Origin: JAPPHA01 sp965221575
Lineage (GTDB): Bacteria; Pseudomonadota; Alphaproteobacteria; Rhodobacterales; Rhodobacteraceae
Length of the DNA: 64,000 nucleotides
Assembly: GCA_965221575.1 (NCBI GenBank)
Contig: CBDCSM010000014.1
Location: forward strand, 62,001 to 126,000
Direction of reading: 5' to 3'
The position numbers and the translations under genes were made by a program. Shown in pieces: positions 33,435 through 42,643 of the stretch (position 1 is its first letter; each line of letters begins with the position of its first letter). A model generated the notes under the pieces. The model did no database searches. It worked only from the letters and a program-made list of their open reading frames with translations, and was not told where the DNA came from.

Positions 33435-34155
33435 TGTTCAAATCCTCCGGGCTCGGGCCAGACCCGCGGGAACCGGGTTTTGCCGGCGGGTCCATCCGGG
33501 AAAGAATGTTTCGAACCTCCGGGCAGCCGGCGTTGGGGTCGGGTCCGAACGTGACTTCGCTCTCCTCCCAGGCTCGATCAAGGGCCTCCAGGTCGTTTCC
33601 GTCAGGGTCCGGCGCAGCGATCAGGTCTGCAACCATTTTCCTGCTCACGGACTGCCCCGACAGCCTGACCAGGGCCGAGAACACCGAGGCGTAGGGACTG
33701 GAACGCCTTGAAAGCCGCCGGGCCAGGGCCTCAAAAATGTAAGCCGCATCAGCAAGCACGTCTCGAGCTTCGGATGCGGGACGCATCGCCAGGTATTCCA
33801 GCAACACCGGCAGGTGATCCGGAAGCTCTTTCGTCGATGGTTCGAATCCGGCCGTGCGGTACGATTCCAGCAGGCTGACCATCGCACTTCCGCGATCGCG
33901 GCTCTCGCCGTGGACATGTTCGAACAGGTTCAGCGAGAGTGACCGGGAGCGATCGAACAGGTCGACGAACTGTTCCTGCAGCACCCAGACATCGGAGGTC
34001 TGCATGACCGACAGCAATCTGTCGATTCGTCCGAACTCTCTCCGGCCCAGCCGCCGGTCGCCGCTTACGACTTCGCGGATCTTTCCAACCGCTTCCTGAA
34101 GCTCGGTCGTCGGATAGCTGAGCAACAGCGAGAATGACTTGAGCGTCAGGTCCAT
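33427..34155 (-). CDS. narJ: nitrate reductase molybdenum cofactor assembly chaperone
   Basis: NarJ/TorD-family chaperone of 242 aa: FSLLLSYPTTELQEAVGKIREVV, DLFDRSRSLSLNLFEHVHGESRDRGSAMVSLLE and PDHLPVLLEYLAMRP are characteristic. It binds apo-NarGH in the cytoplasm until Mo-bisMGD is inserted and the complex docks on NarI. Start overlaps the narH stop by one base (TGATG). Confidence 0.92.
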   Translation of the reverse strand: MDLTLKSFSLLLSYPTTELQEAVGKIREVVSGDRRLGRREFGRIDRLLSVMQTSDVWVLQEQFVDLFDRSRSLSLNLFEHVHGESRDRGSAMVSLLESYRTAGFEPSTKELPDHLPVLLEYLAMRPASEARDVLADAAYIFEALARRLSRRSSPYASVFSALVRLSGQSVSRKMVADLIAAPDPDGNDLEALDRAWEESEVTFGPDPNAGCPEVRNILSRMDPPAKPGSRGSGPSPEDLNNA

Positions 34156-35681
34156 CAGCGCGCATCCTGGGGCAGCGCGAGCGGTTGGGTTCCCTTCCCT
34201 CCGAAGAGAGAACCGACCGTCATTCCGGTCGAACAGCGGTTGCCGTCGGTAAACCCGCAGCCGCCCCTGAGTTGATATGCGTCCTCCACCGTCTCCCGGT
34301 GCGTGGTCGGAATCACGAACCTGTCCTCGAAGTTCGCGATCGCCATGGTTGCATACATGTCTTCGATGGCCGCGCCGGTCAGCCCGACCCGCTCGGCGAT
34401 TCCCTCGTCGATGACATCTTCGACCGTCCGGGCCCGCATGTACGCACGCATCGCCAGCATGCGCTCGAGCGCGCTGACGATCGGCGCTTCATCCCCCGCC
34501 GTCAGCAGGTTCGCCAGGTAGCGAACGGGAATCCTGAGCGCGTGCACGTCTGGCAGGTCGCCGTCAAAACCGATCATTCCCGTCTCCGCCGCGTTCTGGA
34601 TCGGACTCAGCGGCGGAATGTACCAGACCATGGGCAGGGTGCGGTATTCCGGGTGCAGCGGAAACGCGACCTTCCAATCCATGGCCATTTTCCAGACGGG
34701 AGACCGCTTCGCCGCTTCGAGCCATTCGGACGGCACCCCGTCGGCAAGCGCGGCTTTCTGGACGTCCGGGTCGTTCGGATCGAGAAAAATGTCCAGCTGG
34801 GCCTGGTAGAGATCGGTCTCGTTTTCGACCGACGCGGCCTCGTGGATGCGGTCAGCGTCGTAGAGGATCACGCCGAGATAGCGGATTCTGCCGACGCAAG
34901 TCTCCGAGCAGACCGTGGGATTCCCCGATTCGATCCTCGGATAGCAGAACGTGCACTTCTCGGACTTTCCCGTGCTCCAGTTGTAATACACCTTCTTGTA
35001 GGGACAGCCGGAAACGCACATGCGCCATCCCCGGCATTTTTCCTGGTCGATCAGGACGATCCCGTCTTCCTCGCGCTTGTAGATCGCGCCCGACGGGCAA
35101 CTCGCGACGCAGGACGGATTCAGGCAATGTTCGCACAACCTCGGCAGGTACATCATGAAGGTGTTTTCGTACTGGCCGTAAATCTCCTTCTGGATTCCCT
35201 CGAAATTGCTGTCCTGGCCGCGCTTCTCGAATTCGCCGCCGAGAATTTCCTCCCAGTTCGGACCCCATTCGATCTTGTCCATGCGTTCTCCCGACACGAC
35301 CGAACGCGGCCTTGCCGTGGGGAAGGCTTCCATTTCAGGCGCGGACTGAAGATGGCTGTAGTCGAAATCGAACGGTTCGTAGTAGTCGTCGATTTCAGGA
35401 AGATCCGGATTTCCGAAGATATTGGCGAGGATTCTCCATTTCGCGCCCTGGCGCGGGTGGAGTTTCCCCGATTTTGTTCGTACCCAGCCGCCTTTCCATT
35501 TCGACTGGTCCTCCCAGTTCTTCGGATAACCGATGCCTGGCTTGGTCTCGACATTGTTGAACCAGGCGTATTCCACGCCTTCACGCGTGGTCCACACGTT
35601 CTTGCAGGTGACCGAGCACGTATGGCACCCGATGCACTTGTCCAGGTTCAGAACCTTACCGATTTGAGCGCGAATTTTCAT
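34155..35681 (-). CDS. narH: respiratory nitrate reductase beta subunit
   Basis: Iron-sulphur subunit of 508 aa. Four Cys clusters are visible: CIGCHTCSVTCKNVW, CEHCLNPSCVASCP, CRGWRMCVSGCP (Trp in place of one Cys, as expected for the [3Fe-4S] centre) and CTFCYPRIESGNPTVCSETC. It relays electrons from NarI haem to NarG. Start 35681 overlaps the narG stop as ATGA. Confidence 0.95.
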   Translation of the reverse strand: MKIRAQIGKVLNLDKCIGCHTCSVTCKNVWTTREGVEYAWFNNVETKPGIGYPKNWEDQSKWKGGWVRTKSGKLHPRQGAKWRILANIFGNPDLPEIDDYYEPFDFDYSHLQSAPEMEAFPTARPRSVVSGERMDKIEWGPNWEEILGGEFEKRGQDSNFEGIQKEIYGQYENTFMMYLPRLCEHCLNPSCVASCPSGAIYKREEDGIVLIDQEKCRGWRMCVSGCPYKKVYYNWSTGKSEKCTFCYPRIESGNPTVCSETCVGRIRYLGVILYDADRIHEAASVENETDLYQAQLDIFLDPNDPDVQKAALADGVPSEWLEAAKRSPVWKMAMDWKVAFPLHPEYRTLPMVWYIPPLSPIQNAAETGMIGFDGDLPDVHALRIPVRYLANLLTAGDEAPIVSALERMLAMRAYMRARTVEDVIDEGIAERVGLTGAAIEDMYATMAIANFEDRFVIPTTHRETVEDAYQLRGGCGFTDGNRCSTGMTVGSLFGGKGTQPLALPQDAR

Positions 35682-38600
35682 GCCGCGGCCTCCTTTGCCG
35701 AAACGGGCCGATCCAGCCAATCGACGTTCCGGATTTTCCTGACGACCACGAATTCATCGCGGTTCGAGCCAACCGTACCGTAATAGTTGAATCCGTAACT
35801 CTGCTGGGCATATCCGCCGATCATGTGCGTGGGCTTGACCGTCGCCCGGGTAACGGAGTTATGGATCCCGCCCCGTTTCCCGGTCATCTCCGACCCCGGC
35901 GTGTTCACGATCTTTTCCTGGGCGTGGTACATGAACACCGTCCCCTGCCGGATTCGCTGGGAAACGACCGCACGTGCCGTCAGTGAACCGTTCACATTGT
36001 AGCATTCCACCCAGTCGTTGTCCTGAATGTGCGCCACCCTGGCATCGTCCTCCGAGATCCAGGCAACGGGACCTCCCCGGTTCAGCGTCAGCATCAACAG
36101 GTTGTCCGAATATGTCGAGTGAATTCCCCATTTCTGGTGCGGCGTGATGAAGTTCAGGATCACGTATGGCACGCCATCCTTCCTGGTCGCGTCTTCCGCC
36201 GAGGTGATCGTCTTCAGGTCGACGGGCGGACGGTGCGTGCACATGGCTTCGCCGAAAGCGAGCATCCACGGGTGATCCTGGTACAGCTGCTGACGGCCTG
36301 TCAGGGTTCTCCACGGGATCAACTCGTGCACGTTCGTGTACCCGGCATTGTAGCTGACATCCTCGCTCTCGATGCCCGACCACGTCGGCGACGAAATGAT
36401 CTTGCGCGGCTGGGCAGCGACATCGCGGAAGGTGATCCGCCGGTGTTCGACCGACGAGGCAAGGTGAACATGGTCCTTGCCGGTGACCTTGCCGAGCGAT
36501 TCCCATGCCTTGACGGCAACATGCCCGTTGGTTTCCGGCGCAAGGGCAAGGACGGTCTCGGCGGCGTCAATGTCGGAAACGATCCTGGGACATCCGGCGG
36601 TCGTTCCGTCCTTCCACACCCCGTTCATTTCCCTCAGCCTGTCGACTTCATCGCTCGTGTTCCAGGAGATTCCCTTGCCGCCGTTCCCGATCTTCTCGAG
36701 CAGCGGGCCAAGCGAAACGAACCGCTCGTAGAGCGCCGGATAGTCCCGTTCCACCGCGACAAATCCGGGAGCCGTCTTTCCCGGAATGACTTCGCACTCG
36801 CCCTTCTTCCAGTCGAGCGGATTGTTCTGCGCGAGTTCGCCCGGCGTGTCATGAAGGATCGGCACGGCGACGATATCGGTTTCCTTCCCGAGAATCTCGG
36901 GGGCGACCTCTGAGAATTTCCGGGCGATCGACTTGAAAATCTCCCAGTCGGACCTCGACTCGTAGGCAGGATCGACAGCGGCCTGCAGGGGGTGGATGAA
37001 CGGGTGCATGTCGCTGGTATTGAGATCGTTCTTCTCGTACCAGCTCGCCGTTGGCAGGACGATGTCCGAGTAGACCGCCGTCGTCGACATCCTGAAGTCG
37101 ATACACACGAGCAGGTCGAGTTTGCCTTTCGGCGCCTCGTCACGCCACATGGCCTCTTTCGGCAGCGGTTTCCCCTCGGCGGCCAAGTCCTGGTTCATGA
37201 CTCCATGATCGGTGCCGAGCAGGTGTTTCAGGAAATACTCATGTCCCTTGCCGGAAGAACCGAGCAGGTTCGAGCGCCACACGAACAGGTTTCGCGGCCA
37301 GTTCTCCGGTGCGTCGGGATCCTGGCACGACATTTCGAGTTCGCCCGACCGGAGCTGCTCACTGACGAACGGGCCGATCTCCTTCCCGGCGGACTTCGCC
37401 GCCCTGGCGACTTCCAGGGGGTTGGTTCGGAGCTGGGGCGCCGACGGCAGCCAGCCCATTCTCTCGGCCCTGATGTTGTAGTCGATGAGGCTGATGTTCC
37501 AGTCCCCGTCGGGAGCGGTCGGCGACAGGATTTCCGAGACGTCGAGCGATTCATAGCGCCACTGGTCAGTATGGGCGTACCAGGCCGACGTCGAATTCAT
37601 CTGGCGCGGGGGACGGTTCCAGTCGAGCGCGAATGCGAGCGGCAGCCATCCCGTTTGCGGACGCAGTTTTTCCTGGCCGACATAGTGGCTCCAACCGCCA
37701 CCGGACTTCCCGATGCACCCGCACATAGCCAGCATGTTGATGATGCCCCTGTAGTGCATGTCCATGTGGTACCAGTGGTTGAGCCCGGCACCGAGAATCA
37801 CCATGGAACGGCCCTCGGTCTGCTCGGCGTTCTCGGCAAATTCCCGTGCGACCATCTCGATGAGTTTCTGGTCCACCCCGGTGATTCCTTCGGCCCAGCA
37901 CGGCGTGAACGGGATGTCGTCCGTGTATTCGCTTGCCGTCCATTCACCTCCCAGGCCCCGGTCAAGACCGTAATTCGCACAGAGCAGGTCGAATACGGTG
38001 GCAACGAGGACATCCTCACCGCCAATGCGCAGGCGTCGCGCGGGGATGTTCCGGCAGAGAACCGACGGCACGGAGTCGCTCTCCTCGCCGAAATACGGGA
38101 ATCCCACTTCGACAACGGCGTCGTGATCGCCTTCAGCTGCCAGCGTCTTTGCCAGGTCGACCTTTCGGCCGCCCGCCAGGTTTTCGAGGTTCCATGTCCC
38201 GCTTTCACCCCAGCGGAATCCAATCGAGCCATTGGGCGCAACGATGTCGCCCGATCCGGCCTCGACAGCCAGCGTCTTCCATTCCGGATTGTTGCTTTCG
38301 CCGAGATTGTCCTCGAAATCGCCGGCTCTCAGGAAACGCCCGGGGACGTGCTTTCCGTCTTGCTCCTCAAGCCGGACAAGCATCGGAAAATCGGTAAAGC
38401 GCCTGCAGTACTCGTCGAAATAGGGAACCTGGCGATCAAGGTGGAACTCCCTCAGAATGACATGGCCCATGGCCATCGCCAGCGCGCAATCCGTACCCTG
38501 TTTCGGGGCCATCCAGACATCGCTGAACTTCGCGGCTTCCGAGTAGTCCGGGCAGACGACCACGGACTTCGTACCCTTGTACCGGGCTTCAGTATAGAAA

Positions 38601-39397
38601 TGCGCGTCCGGCGTTCGCGTCTGCGGGACATTGGATCCCCAGATCATCAGGAAGCCGGAGTTGTACCAGTCTGCGCTTTCGGGGACGTCCGTCTGTTCAC
38701 CCCAGGTCATCGGAGAGGCAGGCGGGAGATCGCAGTACCAGTCATAGAAGCTCATGCACACGCCGCCGAGGAGGCTCAGGTAGCGTGACCCCGCGGCATA
38801 GGAGACCATCGACATCGCGGGGATCGGCGAGAATCCGAAAACACGGTCAGGTCCGTAATTTCGGGCGGTCCACGCATTCGCCGCCGCGATCAATTCGACC
38901 GCCTCGTCCCAACTGGCACGGACGAATCCGCCCTTGCCCCTTCCCGAAACATAGGCCTCACGGGTGTCGGGATCGTCCTGAATCGCCGCCCAGGCCTTTG
39001 TCGGGCTCTGGGATTCGCGAAGGAGGCGCCACTTTTTCAGGAGGGAACTCCGGACGAGCGGCGTCTTGACCCGATTGCCCGAATACAGGTACCAGCTGTA
39101 GCTCGCCCCGCGCGAGCATCCCCGCGGCTCGTGGTTGGGGAGATCCGGACGAGTCCTCGGGTAATCCGTCACCTGGGTTTCCCAGGTCACGATTCCGGAC
39201 TTGACATAGATGTTCCACGAGCAGGATCCCGTGCAGTTGACGCCATGGGTCGAACGCACCACCTTGTCGTGTTGCCAACGGCTTCGATAGACGTCTTCCC
39301 AATCCCGACTTTCTCGCGTGATCTCGCCACTGCCTCCGGCGAATGTCTCAAGTCGCTTGGGCTGGAGAAAGTTCATCCTGTCGAGCAAGTGGCTCAT
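35678..39397 (-). CDS. narG: respiratory nitrate reductase alpha subunit
   Basis: Mo-bisMGD catalytic subunit of 1239 aa, full NarG length. MSHLLDRMNFLQPKRL is the typical N-terminus without a Tat signal; the FS0 cluster ligands lie in STHGVNCTGSCSWNIYVKSG and PRGCSRGASYSWYLYSGNRVK. It reduces nitrate to nitrite on the cytoplasmic side. Open frame runs 49 codons further upstream, but the start at 39397 matches homologues. Part of narK1-narK2-narGHJI. Confidence 0.96.
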   Translation of the reverse strand: MSHLLDRMNFLQPKRLETFAGGSGEITRESRDWEDVYRSRWQHDKVVRSTHGVNCTGSCSWNIYVKSGIVTWETQVTDYPRTRPDLPNHEPRGCSRGASYSWYLYSGNRVKTPLVRSSLLKKWRLLRESQSPTKAWAAIQDDPDTREAYVSGRGKGGFVRASWDEAVELIAAANAWTARNYGPDRVFGFSPIPAMSMVSYAAGSRYLSLLGGVCMSFYDWYCDLPPASPMTWGEQTDVPESADWYNSGFLMIWGSNVPQTRTPDAHFYTEARYKGTKSVVVCPDYSEAAKFSDVWMAPKQGTDCALAMAMGHVILREFHLDRQVPYFDEYCRRFTDFPMLVRLEEQDGKHVPGRFLRAGDFEDNLGESNNPEWKTLAVEAGSGDIVAPNGSIGFRWGESGTWNLENLAGGRKVDLAKTLAAEGDHDAVVEVGFPYFGEESDSVPSVLCRNIPARRLRIGGEDVLVATVFDLLCANYGLDRGLGGEWTASEYTDDIPFTPCWAEGITGVDQKLIEMVAREFAENAEQTEGRSMVILGAGLNHWYHMDMHYRGIINMLAMCGCIGKSGGGWSHYVGQEKLRPQTGWLPLAFALDWNRPPRQMNSTSAWYAHTDQWRYESLDVSEILSPTAPDGDWNISLIDYNIRAERMGWLPSAPQLRTNPLEVARAAKSAGKEIGPFVSEQLRSGELEMSCQDPDAPENWPRNLFVWRSNLLGSSGKGHEYFLKHLLGTDHGVMNQDLAAEGKPLPKEAMWRDEAPKGKLDLLVCIDFRMSTTAVYSDIVLPTASWYEKNDLNTSDMHPFIHPLQAAVDPAYESRSDWEIFKSIARKFSEVAPEILGKETDIVAVPILHDTPGELAQNNPLDWKKGECEVIPGKTAPGFVAVERDYPALYERFVSLGPLLEKIGNGGKGISWNTSDEVDRLREMNGVWKDGTTAGCPRIVSDIDAAETVLALAPETNGHVAVKAWESLGKVTGKDHVHLASSVEHRRITFRDVAAQPRKIISSPTWSGIESEDVSYNAGYTNVHELIPWRTLTGRQQLYQDHPWMLAFGEAMCTHRPPVDLKTITSAEDATRKDGVPYVILNFITPHQKWGIHSTYSDNLLMLTLNRGGPVAWISEDDARVAHIQDNDWVECYNVNGSLTARAVVSQRIRQGTVFMYHAQEKIVNTPGSEMTGKRGGIHNSVTRATVKPTHMIGGYAQQSYGFNYYGTVGSNRDEFVVVRKIRNVDWLDRPVSAKEAAA

Positions 39398-39449
39398 TTC
39401 TGGTTTCCTCCTGGTTCGGAAGCGTCGGATCCGGGGAACCGTCAGCGGC

Positions 39450-40832
39450 TCAGCATGGCACCGGCGCTCCCTTTCGCGAATAGTAACCCCAGGTGATGGC
39501 GAGGCAAACGGCGTAGAAAACTCCGAAAACCCAGAGTGCCGCATCCGGGCCGCCCGTCAATCCGATCGAGGTTCCGTAGGACTTCGGGATGAAGAACGCG
39601 CCATACGCGGCAATGGCGGAAGTGAAGGCGATGATTGCCGCGCTTTCGCGTTCCGACTCCCGTCGTGCGTCCCTGTCACCGAGTTGCGGCTTGAGCCGGG
39701 CGATCTCTTGCCGGACGATCGTCGGGATCATCTGGAACGTCGACGCGTTGCCGACGCCCGTCAGGAAAAACAGCGCCATGAAACAGGCGAAGAATCCCGC
39801 GAAATTTCCTCCCGCACCACCTGTCGGGAGAAAATAGAGGACGCCGAGGACCGCGGCGATCATGCCAAGGAAGGTCCAGAACGTCACCCGCCCGCCGCCG
39901 TAGCGGTCCGAAACCCACCCGGTCGCGGCGCGGCTGAGCGCCCCGACCAACGGTCCGAGAAACGCGTAGGACAAGGCATCCGCCGCCGGAAACTGGGTCT
40001 TCATGAGCAGCGGAAATCCGGCCGAGTATCCGATGAACGAACCGAATGTGCCGGTATACAAAATGCACATCACCCAGTTGTGCTTGCGTTGAAAAATGAC
40101 GGACTGTTCGCGGAACGACGCTTTCGCATCGGCAATGTCGTTCATTCCGAACCACGCCGCCACGGTCGATACCACGATGAAGGGAACCCAGATGAACCCG
40201 GCATTCTGGATCCAGATGGCATCACCGTCAGGCAGGACCTGCGGCCCGCCGCCAATGGCGCCGAAGACTCCGGCCACGATGACCAACGGCACGACGAACT
40301 GCATGACCGACACGCCCAGGTTTCCGAGCCCGGCATTCAGCGCGAGCGCGTTTCCCTTGGTTGCTCTCGGAAAGAAGTAGGCGATGTTCGCCATCGACGA
40401 AGCGAAATTCCCGCCTCCCAGTCCGCACAGCAGGGCAAGCAGGAGGAAAACGGCATAAGGCGTTTCGGGATTCTGCACCGCCACCCCGATTCCCAGCGAA
40501 GGGAGCAGCAGCGACGCCGTCGACAACGTCGTCCATCTCCTGCCCCCGAACAGGGGGATCATGAAACTGTAGAATATCCTGAGAGTCGCGCCGGACAGTC
40601 CGGGAACGGCCGCGAGCCAGAACAACTTGCCGGTTGAATAGTCGAAGCCGATCGCCGGAAGCTTGGCGACGACGATCGACCAGACCAGCCAGACACTGAA
40701 GGCAAGCAGCAGGCACGGGATTGAAATCCACAGGTTTCGGTTGGCGACAGCCTTTCCGGTGGATTGCCAGAATTCGGGATCGTCGGGCCGCCAGTCGGTC
40801 AGCGTGCGGCCGGGCTTCGCTTCGGTATTCAT
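39450..40832 (-). CDS. narK2: nitrate/nitrite transporter, NarK2-like MFS permease
   Basis: Twelve-helix MFS transporter of 460 aa. GLGGGNFASSMANIAYFFPRATKGNALALNAGLGNLGVSVMQF is the nitrate signature of TM5, and GALSRAATGWVSDRYGGGRVTFWTFLGMI the central loop motif. In paired systems the NarK2 type is mainly a nitrate/nitrite antiporter. Its ATG overlaps the stop of the upstream narK1 (ATGA), giving two separate proteins where some denitrifiers have a NarK1-NarK2 fusion. Confidence 0.88.
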   Translation of the reverse strand: MNTEAKPGRTLTDWRPDDPEFWQSTGKAVANRNLWISIPCLLLAFSVWLVWSIVVAKLPAIGFDYSTGKLFWLAAVPGLSGATLRIFYSFMIPLFGGRRWTTLSTASLLLPSLGIGVAVQNPETPYAVFLLLALLCGLGGGNFASSMANIAYFFPRATKGNALALNAGLGNLGVSVMQFVVPLVIVAGVFGAIGGGPQVLPDGDAIWIQNAGFIWVPFIVVSTVAAWFGMNDIADAKASFREQSVIFQRKHNWVMCILYTGTFGSFIGYSAGFPLLMKTQFPAADALSYAFLGPLVGALSRAATGWVSDRYGGGRVTFWTFLGMIAAVLGVLYFLPTGGAGGNFAGFFACFMALFFLTGVGNASTFQMIPTIVRQEIARLKPQLGDRDARRESERESAAIIAFTSAIAAYGAFFIPKSYGTSIGLTGGPDAALWVFGVFYAVCLAITWGYYSRKGAPVPC

Positions 40833-42148
40833 GAATGAGGCTCCTCGGGTACATCAGACAGGTACCGCTCGTCGGCAAGCACCGGATGGCGCTTGAGTTC
40901 CATCAGCCTGATCGCGACATGCATCCACACGGTGGAGACTCCGACGATCGCGAAAAGCAGCATGAAGGGAACGGTCCAGATCCCCGTGACATCAAGCAGG
41001 ACCCCGAACATGATCGGCAGGACGAAACCGCCCAGCCCGCCGATCATTCCGACAAGCCCGCCGACTGAACCGACATGATTGGGATAATAGACGGGCACAT
41101 GCTTGTAGACCGCCGCCTTGCCCAGGCTCATGACGAATCCAAGTATCGCCGACAGGATAACGAAGGCGCTCAGCGATACGCCGATTTCGAATGTGACCGG
41201 TCCGTGAATACCGCTCACCGAATAGCTGGTTTTCGGATAACTCATGATGAACAGGCAGACCAGGGAAACGATGAACGTCAGGTACATGACGAATCGCGCG
41301 CCCCAGCGGTCCGACATCCAGCCTCCGAGCGCCCGGAAGACCGAACCGGGCAACGAGTAGAGGCCTGCCAGGACGCCGGCTGTCGTCAGTTCGAGACCAT
41401 AGGCGCCGGTATAATACCTCGGGAGGAACGAGGCCAACGCGACGAATCCGCCGAATACGAAAAAGTAGTACGTCGAAAACCGCCAGACCTGGATGTACTT
41501 GAGCGGCTCCAGCTGGGCGGAAGCGGGGATGATCCGGCCACCCGTTCTCTTCCGCTCGGTCTCGACCGGATCCGTTTTCGCCAGCAGGTAAAATCCGACC
41601 GCCGTCAGCAGGAGAACGCCGGCGTAAATCTGGGCGGTAACTTCCCAGCCAAAGGCAACGACCAGGAACGGCGCGGCAAAATTCGTAATCGCGGCGCCGA
41701 CGTTGCCAACCCCGAAAATCCCCAGCGCGGTTCCCTGGCTCTTGGCCTCGAACCATCGCGAGACGTATGAAACGCCGACGATGAAAGACCCACCGGCCAG
41801 TCCCAGTCCCAGCGCCGCCAAAAGGAACAGAGGGTAGGTTTCCACGGTCGTCAACAACCACACGGCAACCGCTGTCAGCACCATCTGGAGCGGGAACACG
41901 ATTCGGCCGCCGTACTGTTCGGTCCATACGCCAAGAAAAATCCGGCTTACGGAACCTGTCAGCACCGGCGTGGCCACGAGCAGGCCGAACTCGGTATCGG
42001 ACAGGCCAAGGTCCGCCTTGATCTTGACCCCGATGATCGAAAAGATCGTCCAGACGGCGAAACAGACTGTAAAGGCCAGCGTTGCCAGACCGAGTGCCCT
42101 GGTCTGCTCTTCCGGCCTGAACCGATCACCCATTTCCATTGTCTCCAC
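40829..42148 (-). CDS. narK1: nitrate transporter, NarK1-like MFS permease
   Basis: MFS protein of 439 aa, first gene of the nar operon. GLGLAGGSFIVGVSYVSRWFEAKSQGTALGIFGVGNVGAAITNF is the nitrate-porter signature and GGWMSDRWGARFVMYLTF the loop motif. NarK1-type carriers are thought to be proton-nitrate symporters that start respiration before nitrite builds up. The promoter must lie in the 495-base gap upstream. Confidence 0.88.
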   Translation of the reverse strand: METMEMGDRFRPEEQTRALGLATLAFTVCFAVWTIFSIIGVKIKADLGLSDTEFGLLVATPVLTGSVSRIFLGVWTEQYGGRIVFPLQMVLTAVAVWLLTTVETYPLFLLAALGLGLAGGSFIVGVSYVSRWFEAKSQGTALGIFGVGNVGAAITNFAAPFLVVAFGWEVTAQIYAGVLLLTAVGFYLLAKTDPVETERKRTGGRIIPASAQLEPLKYIQVWRFSTYYFFVFGGFVALASFLPRYYTGAYGLELTTAGVLAGLYSLPGSVFRALGGWMSDRWGARFVMYLTFIVSLVCLFIMSYPKTSYSVSGIHGPVTFEIGVSLSAFVILSAILGFVMSLGKAAVYKHVPVYYPNHVGSVGGLVGMIGGLGGFVLPIMFGVLLDVTGIWTVPFMLLFAIVGVSTVWMHVAIRLMELKRHPVLADERYLSDVPEEPHS

Positions 42149-42643
42149 TTGGCTCGCCCGCGTCCCGGGTCCCCGCCGACGTTCCGCCCTCTGTAATCAC
42201 GGAATTGTCAAGTTCAACTGCTGCAGGGTTAAGTGCTGAAAGGCCAGCACAGATCGATCCGGAACATTCTTCGCGTGTACTCACGTTGTTCATTACACAC
42301 CAACAGTGTCCGGTGTGGATTTCTCTGTCCTGGCGCGGACTTTCGTGTCGCGCGCCGGGAAAGTCAAGGTGTTTGGCCGTCCCCGGCCAGGATATTCCGC
42401 ACGCGTCCTGAGCTGAGCCGCGGCGTGGTACGGCACCGCGCCGACGATCGATCGGATCGCGTGTTGCCCGGTCGGGACCGGCTTGTTCGGGTTCTGCGAT
42501 TCACCCGTGTCCGTCGAACTTACCCGTGCTATCAGGCGACGTGGCATGTAGAGGATCAGGTCATTGAGAGACGCTGGCAAGTTGCGGCGTAGTTTTTCTC
42601 GGGCACGTCATGCCCGGCGCACTGAAACGGGGGCAAGGGGAAT
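42149..42643. promoter_or_regulatory. divergent nar operon / thiolase control region
   Basis: This 495-base region is the only place for the nar promoter. I looked for an FNR/DNR box (TTGAT-N4-ATCAA) and found only imperfect strings such as TTGAACTTGACAA near 42208-42220 on the minus strand. CACACC-N10-GGTGTG at 42296-42317 is a short inverted repeat, and CGGGCA-N5-TGCCCG (42600-42616) is a hairpin 28 bases before the thiolase start. Confidence 0.35.

Noticed and set aside
34185..35783. 532-codon open frame on the plus strand opposite narH
   Set aside because: Shadow of narH in a GC-rich genome; no domain and wrong composition.
36992..38788. 598-codon open frame on the plus strand opposite narG
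   Set aside because: Complementary shadow of a strongly coding narG; the translation is Arg/Pro/Val-rich with no family features.
42205..42225. FNR/DNR-like string upstream of narK1
   Set aside because: TTGAACTTGACAA is 13 bases with mismatched halves and does not fit TTGAT-N4-ATCAA spacing.
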